DNA of 64,000 bases from Marinomonas sp. UCMA 3892 (GCF_012726345.1 NZ_PTXN01000004.1:64124-128123); one strand, 5' to 3'. Positions 1 to 9,189 are shown, counted from the first letter of the stretch. The notes: a model not told the origin generated them from the sequence alone. Numbers and translations are program-made.

Positions 1-1
1 A

Positions 2-451
2 GAGTGGTCAACAGAATGCAAAGCCACCTATAAACAACATGGCAAAGTAGAGCAAGAAGACGCTACTTTATACTTCTACCGCCTACAGCCCATCGATGCC
101 AGCCTTGCTGGATTGGCTCAAGAGCGAATGAAGCAGCAGGCGGAGCGTTTTGGAGTAGAATGGTTCGAACATGAATACAGACTACCGCACGATTATGAAG
201 ATAACTCTGCTCAAAAATCATTGTGGAATAAATTAGCGGCACGGCCTATAGGAAAAATTGCACCACAAGATTGGCTGACAAATCTACCCGATAACTGCAT
301 CCACCGTTCCCATGATAGTGTTATCAACCCCGGTTGCAGTGACCCAATCGATAGTCAAGTGAATGGTATTGCCAATGTTAAGGCCTTTAAACGCTATCAA
401 CCCAATGCGCCATTGAACACACCTACGAGAGAAATCTATGACAATGAATAA
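2..451 (+). CDS. C-terminal part of an unidentified protein (possible secreted effector), cut by the left edge
   Basis: The frame is open from base 2 to the TAA at 449-451, so this is the last ~149 codons of a gene that starts outside the window. The visible part is hydrophilic, with no membrane segment, and ends ...TREIYDNE. I do not recognise the family. The stop overlaps the start of a lipoprotein gene that is present in three tandem copies, and a decayed copy of this gene's last ~37 codons lies before the third lipoprotein copy (1627-1738). A large protein whose tail is duplicated together with a small lipoprotein is the usual shape of a toxin/immunity locus such as a type VI lipase effector with periplasmic immunity lipoproteins; that role is inference from layout only. 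Confidence 0.6.
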   Translation, partial: EWSTECKATYKQHGKVEQEDATLYFYRLQPIDASLAGLAQERMKQQAERFGVEWFEHEYRLPHDYEDNSAQKSLWNKLAARPIGKIAPQDWLTNLPDNCIHRSHDSVINPGCSDPIDSQVNGIANVKAFKRYQPNAPLNTPTREIYDNE

Positions 452-1025
452 GCTACTCTTAATCCTCATCACGTTACTTATGCTTACAGGATGTGAAGAG
501 AAACCCTTCTATGTCGCTAGCATTGGCAATGCGGGCAGTTTAGATGGGCAATACGGTATTCGAGATATGTCAGTGTCCGATGTATTAGGCGGTGGTGCAG
601 GATTTGGTTATGGTGCGGTTAATGGCTATCCAGGAGCCAGTGCCGATATTGGTCATATGGGAGTGCCAAAATATATTGAGGGTTTTTGGGCCAAATATGA
701 AGAGGATGTAACTACGTATTTTAGAATTTCCGCCGACATCGACAGCGAGTTAGCGGAGAAAAAGATTCGGACTCTACGGAACTATTATGAACACTTTGAA
801 CGAAAAAAAGGTACCATGCAGGTATTAGTTGAAAAAGAAAGAGTTCGATTATTCTATACACTTTACTGCTCTCCTAATCTGAATGATTGCACTCCCAAAC
901 CTGATGCTGACCCAAACAACTGGGTGGAAAAAGCACCGGAATCGGTTCGAAATGTAGTCGTCCTGTTCGACGGCAAAGGCGAGATGTCTCTTACCCCGTT
1001 CCCAGATTCGCCGTATGAAAATTAA
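438..1025 (+). CDS. Lipoprotein, tandem copy 1 (possible immunity protein)
   Basis: 195 residues starting MTMNKLLL; a lipoprotein signal ends in the lipobox LTGC near residue 19, so the mature protein should be membrane anchored and face the periplasm. A Gly-rich stretch (GGGAGFGYGAVNGYPG) is followed by VPKYIEGFWAK, FRISADIDSELAEKKIR and a C-terminal ...LTPFPDSPYEN. The ATG at 444 is an equally good start, because copy 3 has only the equivalent of that codon. The gene overlaps the stop of the upstream gene, implying translational coupling, and its own stop overlaps the start of copy 2 by 11 bases. The family was not recognised with certainty; it resembles small DUF-type lipoproteins found beside type VI effectors. 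Confidence 0.75.
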   Translation: MTMNKLLLILITLLMLTGCEEKPFYVASIGNAGSLDGQYGIRDMSVSDVLGGGAGFGYGAVNGYPGASADIGHMGVPKYIEGFWAKYEEDVTTYFRISADIDSELAEKKIRTLRNYYEHFERKKGTMQVLVEKERVRLFYTLYCSPNLNDCTPKPDADPNNWVEKAPESVRNVVVLFDGKGEMSLTPFPDSPYEN

Positions 1026-1606
1026 GCTGCTCTTAATCCTCGCCACTTTACTTATTCTGACAGGGTGTGAGGAAAAAACCTTCTATGTCGCCAGTATTGG
1101 CAATGCGGGCAGTTTAGATGGCCCTTATGTTATAGGACCGATTAGTGTCGCTGATGTGTTAGGCGGTGGCGGCGGCTTTGGTTATGGCGCTGTCAATGGT
1201 TACCCTGGAAAAAGTGCCGATATTGGTCGTATGGGAGTCCCCAAGCATATTGAAGGCTATTGGGCGAAACAAAATCCCAATGCGCGTGGCTATGTCGCTT
1301 TTTATCGTATTTCCGCCGACATCGACAGCGAACTGGCGGAGAAGAAGATTCGAACTCTTAGGAATTATTACCAAAACTTTAAAGGCAAAACCGGCTCAAT
1401 GCAGGTGCTGGTAGAGAGAGAGAGTTAGAGTTTTTTATACATTATATTGCCCTTCTCATCGTGCAGATTGTAGCGGTAAAGAAGGTGCTGACCCGAATGG
1501 TTGGGTGATTGACTCCCCAATAAAAGGTTTAGATGTCGTCGTGCTATTTGATGGCAAAGGCGAGATGTCACTTACCCCGTTTCCTGATTCACCTTATGAA
1601 GATTAA
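1015..1606 (+). pseudogene. Lipoprotein, tandem copy 2, broken by a 2-base slip in a GA repeat
   Basis: The start ATG at 1015 overlaps the copy 1 stop. The product matches copies 1 and 3 (lipobox LTGC, VPKHIEGYWAK, SADIDSELAEKKIR) up to ...MQVLVERES, where it stops at 1428. Copy 3 has GTAGAGAGAGAAAGAG at this point, copy 2 has a pure GA run two bases shorter. Adding one GA restores ...RERVRVFYTLYC and an open frame to the TAA at 1604-1606 (...TPFPDSPYED), almost identical to copy 3. It is therefore a frameshifted copy that either encodes a 137-residue truncated product or switches on and off by slippage of the GA run. Confidence 0.85.
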
Positions 1607-1626
1607 GTTTTTTTAACCCGCTTATT

Positions 1627-1738
1627 TGTGGTGTCCCAATTGATAGTCAATGCCATTGCTAATGTATCGGCCTTTAAACGTTATCAGCCTCATGCGCCAC
1701 TCAACTTACCGACAAGAGAAATTTACGACAATGAATAA
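1627..1738 (+). pseudogene. Decayed copy of the upstream gene's C-terminal tail
   Basis: This stretch aligns base for base with 339-451, the last codons of the gene at the left edge: shared blocks include the codons for PIDSQ, AFKRYQP, APLN and TREIYDNE plus the stop. A 9-versus-4 base difference after the DSQ codons puts it out of frame and there is no start. It sits directly before lipoprotein copy 3 in the same overlap arrangement as the intact gene and copy 1, showing that the duplicated unit was tail plus lipoprotein. Confidence 0.85.
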
Positions 1739-2312
1739 GCTGCTCTTAATCCTCACCACTTTACTTATGCTGACAGGGTGTGAAGAAAAACCTTTTTATG
1801 TTGCCAGTATTGGCAACGCCGGTAGTTTAGATGGCCCTTATTACTTAGTTTCTATTTCTGTGAGCGATGTGCTAGGCAGTGGCGGCGGCTTTGGTTATGG
1901 TGCGGTGAATGGTTACCCAGGTAAAAGTGCTGACATTGGCCGTATGGGGGTGCCCAAGCACATTGAAGGTTTTTGGGTAAAAGGCTGGAATAAAGAGGAA
2001 GCCTATTATCGCATTTCCGCTGACATCGACAGCGAACTGGCGGAGAAGAAGATTCGGACTCTTAGGAATTATTACCAGTTTTTTAAAGGTAAAACCGGCT
2101 CGATGCAGGTACTGGTAGAGAGAGAAAGAGTTAGAATTTTTTATACATTATATTGCCCTTCTCATCGTGCAGATTGTAGCGGTAAAGAAGGTGCTGACCC
2201 GAATGGTTGGGTGATTGACTCCCCAATAAAAGGTTTAGATGTCGTTGTGCTATTTGACGGCAAAGGCGAGATGTCACTTACCCCGTTCCCAGATTCGCCG
2301 TATGAAAATTAA
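1731..2312 (+). CDS. Lipoprotein, tandem copy 3 (possible immunity protein)
   Basis: 193 residues from the ATG at 1731 (MNKLLLILTTLLMLTGC). A longer reading from 1650 is rejected because it runs through the decayed tail of the upstream gene. Lipobox LTGC gives a lipid-anchored periplasmic protein. It is intact, ends ...TPFPDSPYEN like copy 1, and is nearly identical to copy 2 from the SADIDSELAEKKIR motif onward, while copies 1 and 3 differ more in the middle (CSPNLNDC versus CPSHRADC). This pattern fits recent duplication plus recombination. Function unknown; an immunity role is inferred from context. Confidence 0.75.
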   Translation: MNKLLLILTTLLMLTGCEEKPFYVASIGNAGSLDGPYYLVSISVSDVLGSGGGFGYGAVNGYPGKSADIGRMGVPKHIEGFWVKGWNKEEAYYRISADIDSELAEKKIRTLRNYYQFFKGKTGSMQVLVERERVRIFYTLYCPSHRADCSGKEGADPNGWVIDSPIKGLDVVVLFDGKGEMSLTPFPDSPYEN

Positions 2313-2570
2313 GTGACCTTTAATCATTTGCCACGCTAAACGGTTAACCTTTTAAGCAAACCTGTCACAACCTTTTTACTGTGGCTGGCTTTTTTTAAAC
2401 AAAAATGTCAAGTTATTGCACAAATGGTCAAAATTACTGCACAGTCTCTCGAACTTGTCACAAATTTGAGATACATTTTAGAACCGTAATCAAAAAAGCA
2501 ACTCCATAGTGGCATTTGGTTATCTCGAATCGAAGAACTGCCGACTAATATCATGTAAAGGAATCAAACC

Positions 2571-4178
2571 ATGAATTTTACCAAGCGTTTTATCACGCAA
2601 CTGGCCATTACTGGTGTCGCATTATCTGTGACTGCGTGTTCTATGATGGGACCGCAAAAACCAGATTGGCAAGAAGACAAAGAATATCGAGTCACTATTT
2701 TGCACACTAATGACCATCACGGTCGTTTCTGGCAAAACGGCAATGGCGAATACGGCATGGCCGCTCGTAAAACCTTGATCGACAACATTCGTGAAGAAGT
2801 CGCGCTAGACGATGGTAATTCCCTATTGCTATCCGGCGGTGACATCAACACAGGTGTGCCAGAGTCTGATTTACAAGACGCAGAGCCAGATTTCCGTGGC
2901 ATGAATATGTTGAAATACGATGCCATGGCATTGGGTAACCACGAGTTTGACAACCCGCTTTCTGTACTGAAGAAGCAACAAGAATGGGCAGGCTTCCCTT
3001 TCCTTTCTGCAAACATTTTGGATGCGAAAACTGGCAAACCTTTGTTTGAAGCCTATAAAATTTTCCAAGTGGATGATCTAAAAATCGCTGTCGTTGGTTT
3101 CACTACAGACGATACGGCGAAACTGGGCAACCCTGAGTTCCTAGATGGCATCAAAATCGAATCACCTATTACTGTTGCTAAAAAGTTGATCCCTGAACTG
3201 CGTAAAAAAGCTGACTTAGTGGTTGCGGTTACTCACATGGGTCACTACCAAGATGGTAACTACGGCGGCAACGCACCAGGTGACGTAACACTTGCACGTA
3301 CTGTTCCTGGTATCGATGTGATTGTCGGTGGTCACTCTCAGAATCCTTTGTTCCAACCTGATGAGCAAAATGGCACTTTGATTCTTCAAGCCCATGAATG
3401 GGGTAAATACGTTGGCCGTCTAGATTTCGTCTATAAAAATGGTGAAATTGTTTGGTCTCAATACAAACTTATTCCGGTTAACCTGAAGAAAAAAGTCACT
3501 AATGCAGACGGTAAATCTGAACGTGTTTTCATTGAAGACGAAATCGCCCAAGATCCAACCATGCTTGAAATGCTAACGCCGTTCCAAGAAAAAGGTCAGA
3601 AGGAGCTTAATATCGAGATTGGCTTCTCTGACACAGACTTCGTTGGTGACCGCAGCGTGGTTCGTAATCAAGAAACCAATCTAGGTAACTTGATTGCTCT
3701 TGCCATGAAACAAAAAGTCAATGCTGATATCGGTGTAATGAACTCTGGCGGTATCCGCGACAACTTAGAAAAAGGCATTGTTACTTATAAGAGCGTATTG
3801 AAAGTTCAACCTTTCGGTAACATGGTCTCTTACGTTGACTTCACAGCTGACGAGCTAACTGATTACCTTTCTGCTGCCGCAGCAAAACAAGCAGGAACAG
3901 GTGCATTTGCCCAATTCAGCGGTGTATCTTTGACGCTTAAAGATGGCAAAGCGACGAACATCATGGTGAATGGTAAAGCGCTAGACACTAGCAAAACTTA
4001 CCGCATCGCGATGAACAACTACTCTGCTTCAGGCGGTGATGGTTACCCTAAAATTGTTAATCATCCAAACTACGTTAACTCAGGTTATGTAGATGCAGAC
4101 GTTCTAGTGGAATATATCCAAAAGAACTCACCACTTGATGGCGCTAAATTCGCTCCAAAAGGTGCTGTGAAGCGTTAA
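2571..4178 (+). CDS. ushA: 5'-nucleotidase / UDP-sugar hydrolase, lipoprotein form (UshA family)
   Basis: 535 residues. A lipoprotein signal with lipobox VTAC (residues ~20-23) replaces the cleavable signal of the soluble E. coli enzyme, so the protein should be anchored and periplasmic, as in Vibrio NutA-type nucleotidases. Metal-site motifs are intact: HTNDHHG, GGDINTG, GNHEFDNP, THMGH, GGHSQNP. The C-terminal substrate domain has NSGGIRD and SGGDGYP. It lacks the E. coli UshA insert with two cysteines after GGHSQ. It dephosphorylates extracellular nucleotides and splits UDP-sugars, supplying nucleosides and phosphate. Stands alone, with a 258-base upstream gap and a terminator just after. 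Confidence 0.93.
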   Translation: MNFTKRFITQLAITGVALSVTACSMMGPQKPDWQEDKEYRVTILHTNDHHGRFWQNGNGEYGMAARKTLIDNIREEVALDDGNSLLLSGGDINTGVPESDLQDAEPDFRGMNMLKYDAMALGNHEFDNPLSVLKKQQEWAGFPFLSANILDAKTGKPLFEAYKIFQVDDLKIAVVGFTTDDTAKLGNPEFLDGIKIESPITVAKKLIPELRKKADLVVAVTHMGHYQDGNYGGNAPGDVTLARTVPGIDVIVGGHSQNPLFQPDEQNGTLILQAHEWGKYVGRLDFVYKNGEIVWSQYKLIPVNLKKKVTNADGKSERVFIEDEIAQDPTMLEMLTPFQEKGQKELNIEIGFSDTDFVGDRSVVRNQETNLGNLIALAMKQKVNADIGVMNSGGIRDNLEKGIVTYKSVLKVQPFGNMVSYVDFTADELTDYLSAAAAKQAGTGAFAQFSGVSLTLKDGKATNIMVNGKALDTSKTYRIAMNNYSASGGDGYPKIVNHPNYVNSGYVDADVLVEYIQKNSPLDGAKFAPKGAVKR

Positions 4179-4198
4179 TAGAAAGACAAAGCCCACTA

Positions 4199-4230
4199 GA
4201 AAGCCCCAATAGACATCTATTGGGGCTTTC
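4199..4230 (+). terminator. Rho-independent terminator after ushA
   Basis: A perfect 14-bp inverted repeat (GAAAGCCCCAATAG / CTATTGGGGCTTTC) with a 4-base loop ACAT lies 20 bases after the ushA stop. It is symmetrical and may also serve the minus-strand gene ending at 4269. Confidence 0.85.
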
Positions 4231-4268
4231 TTATTAGTCACCTTAAGAGAAACAGCTTAGCAAAAGAG

Positions 4269-4787
4269 TTACTCCTTTTTATAGGACAAGGACCATGTCA
4301 AAGGTGTCGGTAGCTTTTCAGATTCTAATTTAACGGTGAACAGCAACTCGTTCTCGCCAACCTGTTTCCAGGTATTGGTGCGCTTGCCTCGCTCGGACTC
4401 AAGAATCACCACCACGGAATCTGCTGTTTGCTGGTAGGTGCCTGATATCTCAATATCTTCCTCGTCTTTCTTAATCACTTCGCCATTAGCGGTAAGCGGT
4501 ATGTTATCGGCTTTAGCATCGTCACACTGCCACTGGAACTGTTCGGTTTGCCAACCTAAAGTCCATTGCTGACAAATTTGCGTTTGCTTTTTCAACACAG
4601 GTCGCGCCAAAGCACGAATAAAAAAATTCATCTCTTGCGCCACATTTTCAACCGCTTCGTCCAACTTGGCCTGCGTGCTATCTGCGTCTTGCAATATCCA
4701 CTTCCCTGCCAAAACATCGCCCGATGCTTGCGCACCTGAACTAAGCGCCATAGCGGCAACTATTCCAACACCAATCAGTTTCTTCAC
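4269..4787 (-). CDS. Secreted protein of unknown function
   Basis: 172 residues with a signal peptide (MKKLIGVGIVAAMALSSGAQA, cleavage near residue 21), so periplasmic or secreted. The mature part begins with a lipocalin-like GKWILQD pattern and has alternating hydrophobic strands (SVVVILES, ELLFTVKLES), suggesting a small beta-rich domain; two Cys lie at about 92 and 107 and could pair. AGGAG-type ribosome site just upstream (GAAGCAAGG region). I do not recognise the family. It is monocistronic, converging on ushA. Confidence 0.7.
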   Translation of the reverse strand: MKKLIGVGIVAAMALSSGAQASGDVLAGKWILQDADSTQAKLDEAVENVAQEMNFFIRALARPVLKKQTQICQQWTLGWQTEQFQWQCDDAKADNIPLTANGEVIKKDEEDIEISGTYQQTADSVVVILESERGKRTNTWKQVGENELLFTVKLESEKLPTPLTWSLSYKKE

Positions 4788-4910
4788 CTTGCTTCTCCTT
4801 ATTTTTATTGTGAATAGATAATCGCAGAGTCAATGAAACTTGTAAGGCGCAAAAACGCGCACAATGACTGACATTTAACGCCATTCTTGCTGTTAAACGT
4901 TTTGGTGATG

Positions 4911-7307
4911 TTACGGAAAAGTGATATCGCTAGAGAGATATTGAGTTGCCGTATCAGCTTTTACAGGTTTAGAGAAAAAATAACCCTGATATTTCGCGCA
5001 GCCCATGTTTTCCAGAATGTCTTTTTCTACCTGATGCTCTACGCCTTCTGCAAGTACTGACAAGTTCATATGTGTCGCCATAGACACTATCGTATTAATA
5101 ATGACATGACTCTGAGGATCGCTAGTCAGATCTCGAACAAACGACTGATCAATTTTTAGCTGGTTAATAGGAAAATGCTGTAAATAGCGCAGCGAAGAAT
5201 ACCCAGTTCCAAAGTCATCAATAGAAAAACGGATATTATGCTCTTTAAGTCGCCACATTTTCTCAGCAACAGAAGCAATATTTTCGACCAACATACCTTC
5301 GGTGATTTCTAAATCGAGCAAGCTTGAGTCCACTTGAGTCCGGTCGATCACATCGCAGACGCTTTCAACAAAGCACTCCTTGGCAAACTGATACGGGCTG
5401 ATGTTTATCGCCACACCTTTAAATGTCGGCGGAAGGCCAATATCTTGCCACGCCTTTAATTGCTGACAGACATTTTCTAGAACCCAGTTTCCAACGTCGT
5501 AAATTAAACCAATTTCTTCCGCTATTGGAATAAAACGATTTGGCGGCACTAATCCCAGCTCTTCATTACTCCAACGAATGAGTGCTTCAAAGCCTATCAA
5601 TTGGCCATGCTCATTCACTTGAGGCTGATAAACTAAATAAAACTCATCGTTGCTAATCGCACGGTGTAGAGCTTTTTCTAACGCAGCTCGCTCGGCAACT
5701 TGCTGCTGCATTTCTTGTCGATAAAAACGGTATGCATTACGGCCGCTTTCTTTCGCTTCGTACATGGCAGTATCAGCTTGACGTAATATCTGCGCATCAT
5801 TCGCACCATCAAAAGGAAACAAACTAATACCAATACTCGCAGAGATAAATAAATCCGTTTGCTCTAAACGAAACACCTGACATAGCTGTGACAGCAAGGT
5901 TTCTGCCAATAAAGTGACTCTGCTTTGAGCTTCTTCGGCGTTATCTCCCAATACAGGAATCAATAACACAAATTCATCACCGCCCATGCGGACCGCAATA
6001 TCAGCTTGTGACAAACAGGCTAGAATACGTTTTGAGGCTTCCACCAAAAGCGCATCACCAACGTGATGCCCCATGGAATCATTGATATTTTTAAAGCGAT
6101 CCAAATCGATAAACAACAAGCCACCAATATGGCCATTATTCTGCGCCGTGGTGATGACTTTCTCGATATTCTGATTTAAAAATCGTCGATTAGGCAAATT
6201 GGTCAAGGCATCGTAATAAGCCAAAAACTTAACCTGTTCTTGGTCTAATTTACGTTGTGTAATATCCCGAAAAGATGCCAAAAAATGCGCCTCATGATCC
6301 AGCGTAATAATGTTTCCGCACACTTCAACCGGAAAACTTACACCACTACTGCGATGATAGTGCGCTTCAAATATTTTGGGATCACCCAGTGAATTATCCG
6401 CCCACTCTCTAAGTAAATTAGGCGTTTGCTCAGGATCAATATCTTGAATGGTTAACATTAATAAAGTGGGCTTATCGTAAGCTAATAAACGGCACGTCTC
6501 GCTATTACAATCTAATATCTGGCCTTTCAAGTTCGTCAGCAACATACATTCACTGGACTGATGCAAAACCGCTTTAAAGTACGCCTCGCTTTTCGCCAGC
6601 TCAGTTTCGACCTTCTTCCGCTTATGCCAAAGCGCGGTAATAGTACGGGCTAAAATCCCTAATTCATCCTCTCGAGCCGTTTGTTTAAATTTCAACTGTG
6701 CGGGATCATTATCTTCTCTTTCTAACTGGCCCAATTGATCAATTAGTCGTGATAGTGGATGCGATATCTGCACATAAAACAGCATAAACATCGCTGCACC
6801 CAGTAAAAAGGCCGATATTAATGACGTTGTTATTAACCGAATATTGCGACGGATAAAGCTATTGGTTACCGTACCGCTGTCAATGGTTACCATAAGAGTT
6901 CCAACAGACAAATGGTTGTTACGCATCAATGGCAAACTAAAGTGTTGAGGTAAACCGCTAAATACTTTTTCAGATAACCAACGTAACGACAAAGGGTCTA
7001 AAGAGCGATATGTACTTGCTAATTCAGTACCTAAATCATCTTCCAAGCGCGCTTTATAAAAACTGTTTGAATGCATTAATCCAGTCAGTACTTTTTTAGC
7101 TAGCTCTTCATCTAAAGAATATGCCGCTTCCGTCGCGGCATTTTCGACAATATGTAAAGTCGACATGACTTGATTCTGGATAGTGGCTTTTTCATCCTGC
7201 CAATCAATAAAAATTTGAAAAGTACTCATCGACAGACTAAGCAACAATATCAGCACTAATGCCCATTTAGCTTGTTTGTAAGATAGACGTTTGTGCAGTG
7301 GTAGCAT
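4911..7307 (-). CDS. Membrane c-di-GMP signalling protein, HAMP-PAS-GGDEF-EAL
   Basis: 798 residues: membrane segment ~15-34, periplasmic region, second membrane segment ~157-178, HAMP (ISHPLSRLIDQL), PAS (~240-355), GGDEF domain with RMGGDEFVLL, then EAL domain with EALIRW, ...DDFGTGYSSL and AEGVE. Both active-site sets appear intact, so it may make and/or degrade c-di-GMP. The position of the product-inhibition RxxD site reads SQAD, so feedback inhibition is probably absent. Start chosen at 7307 with GAGGGAT upstream. It follows the periplasmic-binding-protein gene at 7331 by 23 bases, so the two are probably co-transcribed and the binding protein may feed ligand information to this sensor. 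Confidence 0.92.
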   Translation of the reverse strand: MLPLHKRLSYKQAKWALVLILLLSLSMSTFQIFIDWQDEKATIQNQVMSTLHIVENAATEAAYSLDEELAKKVLTGLMHSNSFYKARLEDDLGTELASTYRSLDPLSLRWLSEKVFSGLPQHFSLPLMRNNHLSVGTLMVTIDSGTVTNSFIRRNIRLITTSLISAFLLGAAMFMLFYVQISHPLSRLIDQLGQLEREDNDPAQLKFKQTAREDELGILARTITALWHKRKKVETELAKSEAYFKAVLHQSSECMLLTNLKGQILDCNSETCRLLAYDKPTLLMLTIQDIDPEQTPNLLREWADNSLGDPKIFEAHYHRSSGVSFPVEVCGNIITLDHEAHFLASFRDITQRKLDQEQVKFLAYYDALTNLPNRRFLNQNIEKVITTAQNNGHIGGLLFIDLDRFKNINDSMGHHVGDALLVEASKRILACLSQADIAVRMGGDEFVLLIPVLGDNAEEAQSRVTLLAETLLSQLCQVFRLEQTDLFISASIGISLFPFDGANDAQILRQADTAMYEAKESGRNAYRFYRQEMQQQVAERAALEKALHRAISNDEFYLVYQPQVNEHGQLIGFEALIRWSNEELGLVPPNRFIPIAEEIGLIYDVGNWVLENVCQQLKAWQDIGLPPTFKGVAINISPYQFAKECFVESVCDVIDRTQVDSSLLDLEITEGMLVENIASVAEKMWRLKEHNIRFSIDDFGTGYSSLRYLQHFPINQLKIDQSFVRDLTSDPQSHVIINTIVSMATHMNLSVLAEGVEHQVEKDILENMGCAKYQGYFFSKPVKADTATQYLSSDITFP

Positions 7308-7330
7308 AATCCCTCGCGGTGTATAGGCTG

Positions 7331-8125
7331 CTAATTAGGCAAAGATGAAAATCCATATCGCTTGAATATTTCATCCCTTTTGCCGCTCTCATCCAACTCT
7401 TTCAACCCCTTATTTAATACATCACGCCATTTTTCAGCATCTGGATATTTTTTACTAAAACAGCCGGAGTAATAATCCAGCCCCAACTCAGCAACATCAT
7501 AAAAACTAAGCTGATCTATTACACCCATGCGCTGGGCTGCAAAAATAGCACTGTCGCGTTCTGTCATGAAAATATCTTGGTTGCGTCGCAACACCAGATT
7601 AATCCCCTGATCCAATCCAGAAACAGAAGAATAAGGTATTTTGGCGCTGTCCAAGATATCGGTCTGAGACCAACCATTTACGGCAGATACATGGAATTTT
7701 TTTAAAACAGCTAAGGTCGAAACATCATCATCCAAGAAAGAACGACGAGTCACAAAGGCATTAGCTGAATCACTAAGAGGCGTTGAAAAAAAAGCGAATT
7801 TTTCACGTACAGGAAGCTGTCTACAGGACACAGCGCCCAATATTAAACCTTCCTCAACGTCACGCATAATACGCTTCCAAGGTGTTAACTCAATTCGCAC
7901 TGTAACGCCTTGCGTTGCATACGCTGCGCGCAACACATCCACATCAAAACCATATACAGCTTCCACTTTCCCAAAATCTGATGGCGGTGGTAATTCAGCA
8001 GAATCAATAATATGAGGTGGTAAATGTATAGTATGTAAAACAATTTCTTCAGCGAAAAGAGAGCTAGCAGATATTAACAAACCGCCAAAAATACCAGCAA
8101 TGAACAAATTATTAGCTCTTTTCAT
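7331..8125 (-). CDS. Periplasmic solute-binding protein, family 3 (probable sensor partner)
   Basis: 264 residues with a signal peptide ending at LFA-EEIVLH. The body is the two-lobed amino-acid-type binding fold (SBP_bac_3): GFDVDVLRAAY, the segment WKRIMRDVEEG, and the tail GLKELDESGKRDEIFKRYG. No ABC permease or ATPase genes are adjacent; instead the downstream gene is a membrane GGDEF/EAL protein. Binding proteins of this type often act as ligand-loaded inputs for a partner diguanylate cyclase, so a sensory role is more likely than uptake. Ligand not predictable; the typical Arg/Asp amino-acid contacts cannot be assigned confidently by eye. Confidence 0.85.
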   Translation of the reverse strand: MKRANNLFIAGIFGGLLISASSLFAEEIVLHTIHLPPHIIDSAELPPPSDFGKVEAVYGFDVDVLRAAYATQGVTVRIELTPWKRIMRDVEEGLILGAVSCRQLPVREKFAFFSTPLSDSANAFVTRRSFLDDDVSTLAVLKKFHVSAVNGWSQTDILDSAKIPYSSVSGLDQGINLVLRRNQDIFMTERDSAIFAAQRMGVIDQLSFYDVAELGLDYYSGCFSKKYPDAEKWRDVLNKGLKELDESGKRDEIFKRYGFSSLPN

Positions 8126-8291
8126 GAAACTCTACTTTCCTCTCTAATTCTAGGGAAGACTAGGTACTCTATCGTCGTTCAAATATGAAGCAGAAATCAA
8201 AGTGACTCAAGCTTTATACATCGTCCAGCTTGCTTCGTTGCAAATTGTTACATTGCAAAAGACTAACCACCAAGCCATATAACAGGCAAAA

Positions 8292-8315
8292 AAAATCTAG
8301 CCGTAGCTAGATTTT
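8292..8315 (-). terminator. Rho-independent terminator after rph
   Basis: Perfect 10-bp stem AAAATCTAGC / GCTAGATTTT with loop CGTA. Read on the minus strand it is followed by a run of seven or more T, as expected for termination of rph. Confidence 0.8.
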
Positions 8316-8368
8316 AAAAAAATGAATTAGAGTCCCGACTTTTTAGTCGAACACTTATATATCAACTT

Positions 8369-9088
8369 TTATTTGCTAAACAAAGCCACACGCTGTGCTT
8401 CCATGATTTCTGCAATGCCTTTACGAGCCACTGCTAGCATACCCATCATATGCTCGTCGCTGAAGGCTTCACCTTCTGCTGTACCTTGGATCTCAATGAA
8501 ACCACCTTTGTCGTTCATGATGACGTTCATGTCCGTTTCGGCGTTTGAATCCTCTGGGTAATCCAAATCCAATACTGGAACGCCTTTGTAGACACCCACA
8601 GATATCGCAGCAATTTGTGACACGATTGGATTCTCTTTTACTTTTTTGTTCTCAACCAATACACGCATAGCATCAGCCAAAGCAACAAAGCCACCAGTGA
8701 TAGACGCTGTACGAGTACCGCCGTCGGCTTGAATCACGTCACAGTCAATCGTGATCGTGTTTTCACCCAATTTCTTAAGATCCACAGCCGCACGCAAAGA
8801 ACGACCAATCAAACGCTGAATCTCAACCGTACGGCCACCTTGCTTACCGCGAGCCGCTTCACGATCCATACGGCTGTGTGTAGAACGAGGCAACATACCG
8901 TATTCCGCTGTGATCCAACCTTGGCCCTTGCCTTTCAAAAAACGCGGCACACCAGAAACCACAGTCGCAGTACAAATAACTTTCGTGTCGCCACATTCGA
9001 TCAGCACCGAGCCTTCGGCATGTTTGGTAAAATTACGTGTGATTTTAAGTGGACGTAATTGATCTGCTTCTCTTCCGCTTGGACGCAT
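8369..9088 (-). CDS. rph: Ribonuclease PH
   Basis: 239 residues starting [13 protein letters not shown], the canonical start of the family; an in-frame upstream start at 9127 is rejected because it adds 13 unconserved residues and GAGAGAG precedes the ATG at 9088. RNase PH trims the 3' ends of tRNA precursors using phosphate. RNase-PH-fold motifs are all present: [31 protein letters not shown], and the catalytic [16 protein letters not shown]. Length equals that of full-length enterobacterial Rph, with no frameshift. Divergent from yicC, as in many gammaproteobacteria. Confidence 0.97.
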   Translation of the reverse strand: MRPSGREADQLRPLKITRNFTKHAEGSVLIECGDTKVICTATVVSGVPRFLKGKGQGWITAEYGMLPRSTHSRMDREAARGKQGGRTVEIQRLIGRSLRAAVDLKKLGENTITIDCDVIQADGGTRTASITGGFVALADAMRVLVENKKVKENPIVSQIAAISVGVYKGVPVLDLDYPEDSNAETDMNVIMNDKGGFIEIQGTAEGEAFSDEHMMGMLAVARKGIAEIMEAQRVALFSK

Positions 9089-9189
9089 ACTTGCTCTCTC
9101 TGTCGATAAACCATCATAAAGGCGCAATTATAACGAACCCACACAAAATTGCGCCCCCAGCGATGGGAAAACATGACATTTAGCAAACC

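Noticed and set aside
1650..1730. Longer start for lipoprotein copy 3
   Set aside because: The added 27 residues come from the decayed tail of the upstream gene and would bury the lipoprotein signal.
2359..2474. Pho box upstream of the ushA-like gene
   Set aside because: CTGTCAC near 2360 and TTGTCAC near 2455 lack a properly spaced second half-site.
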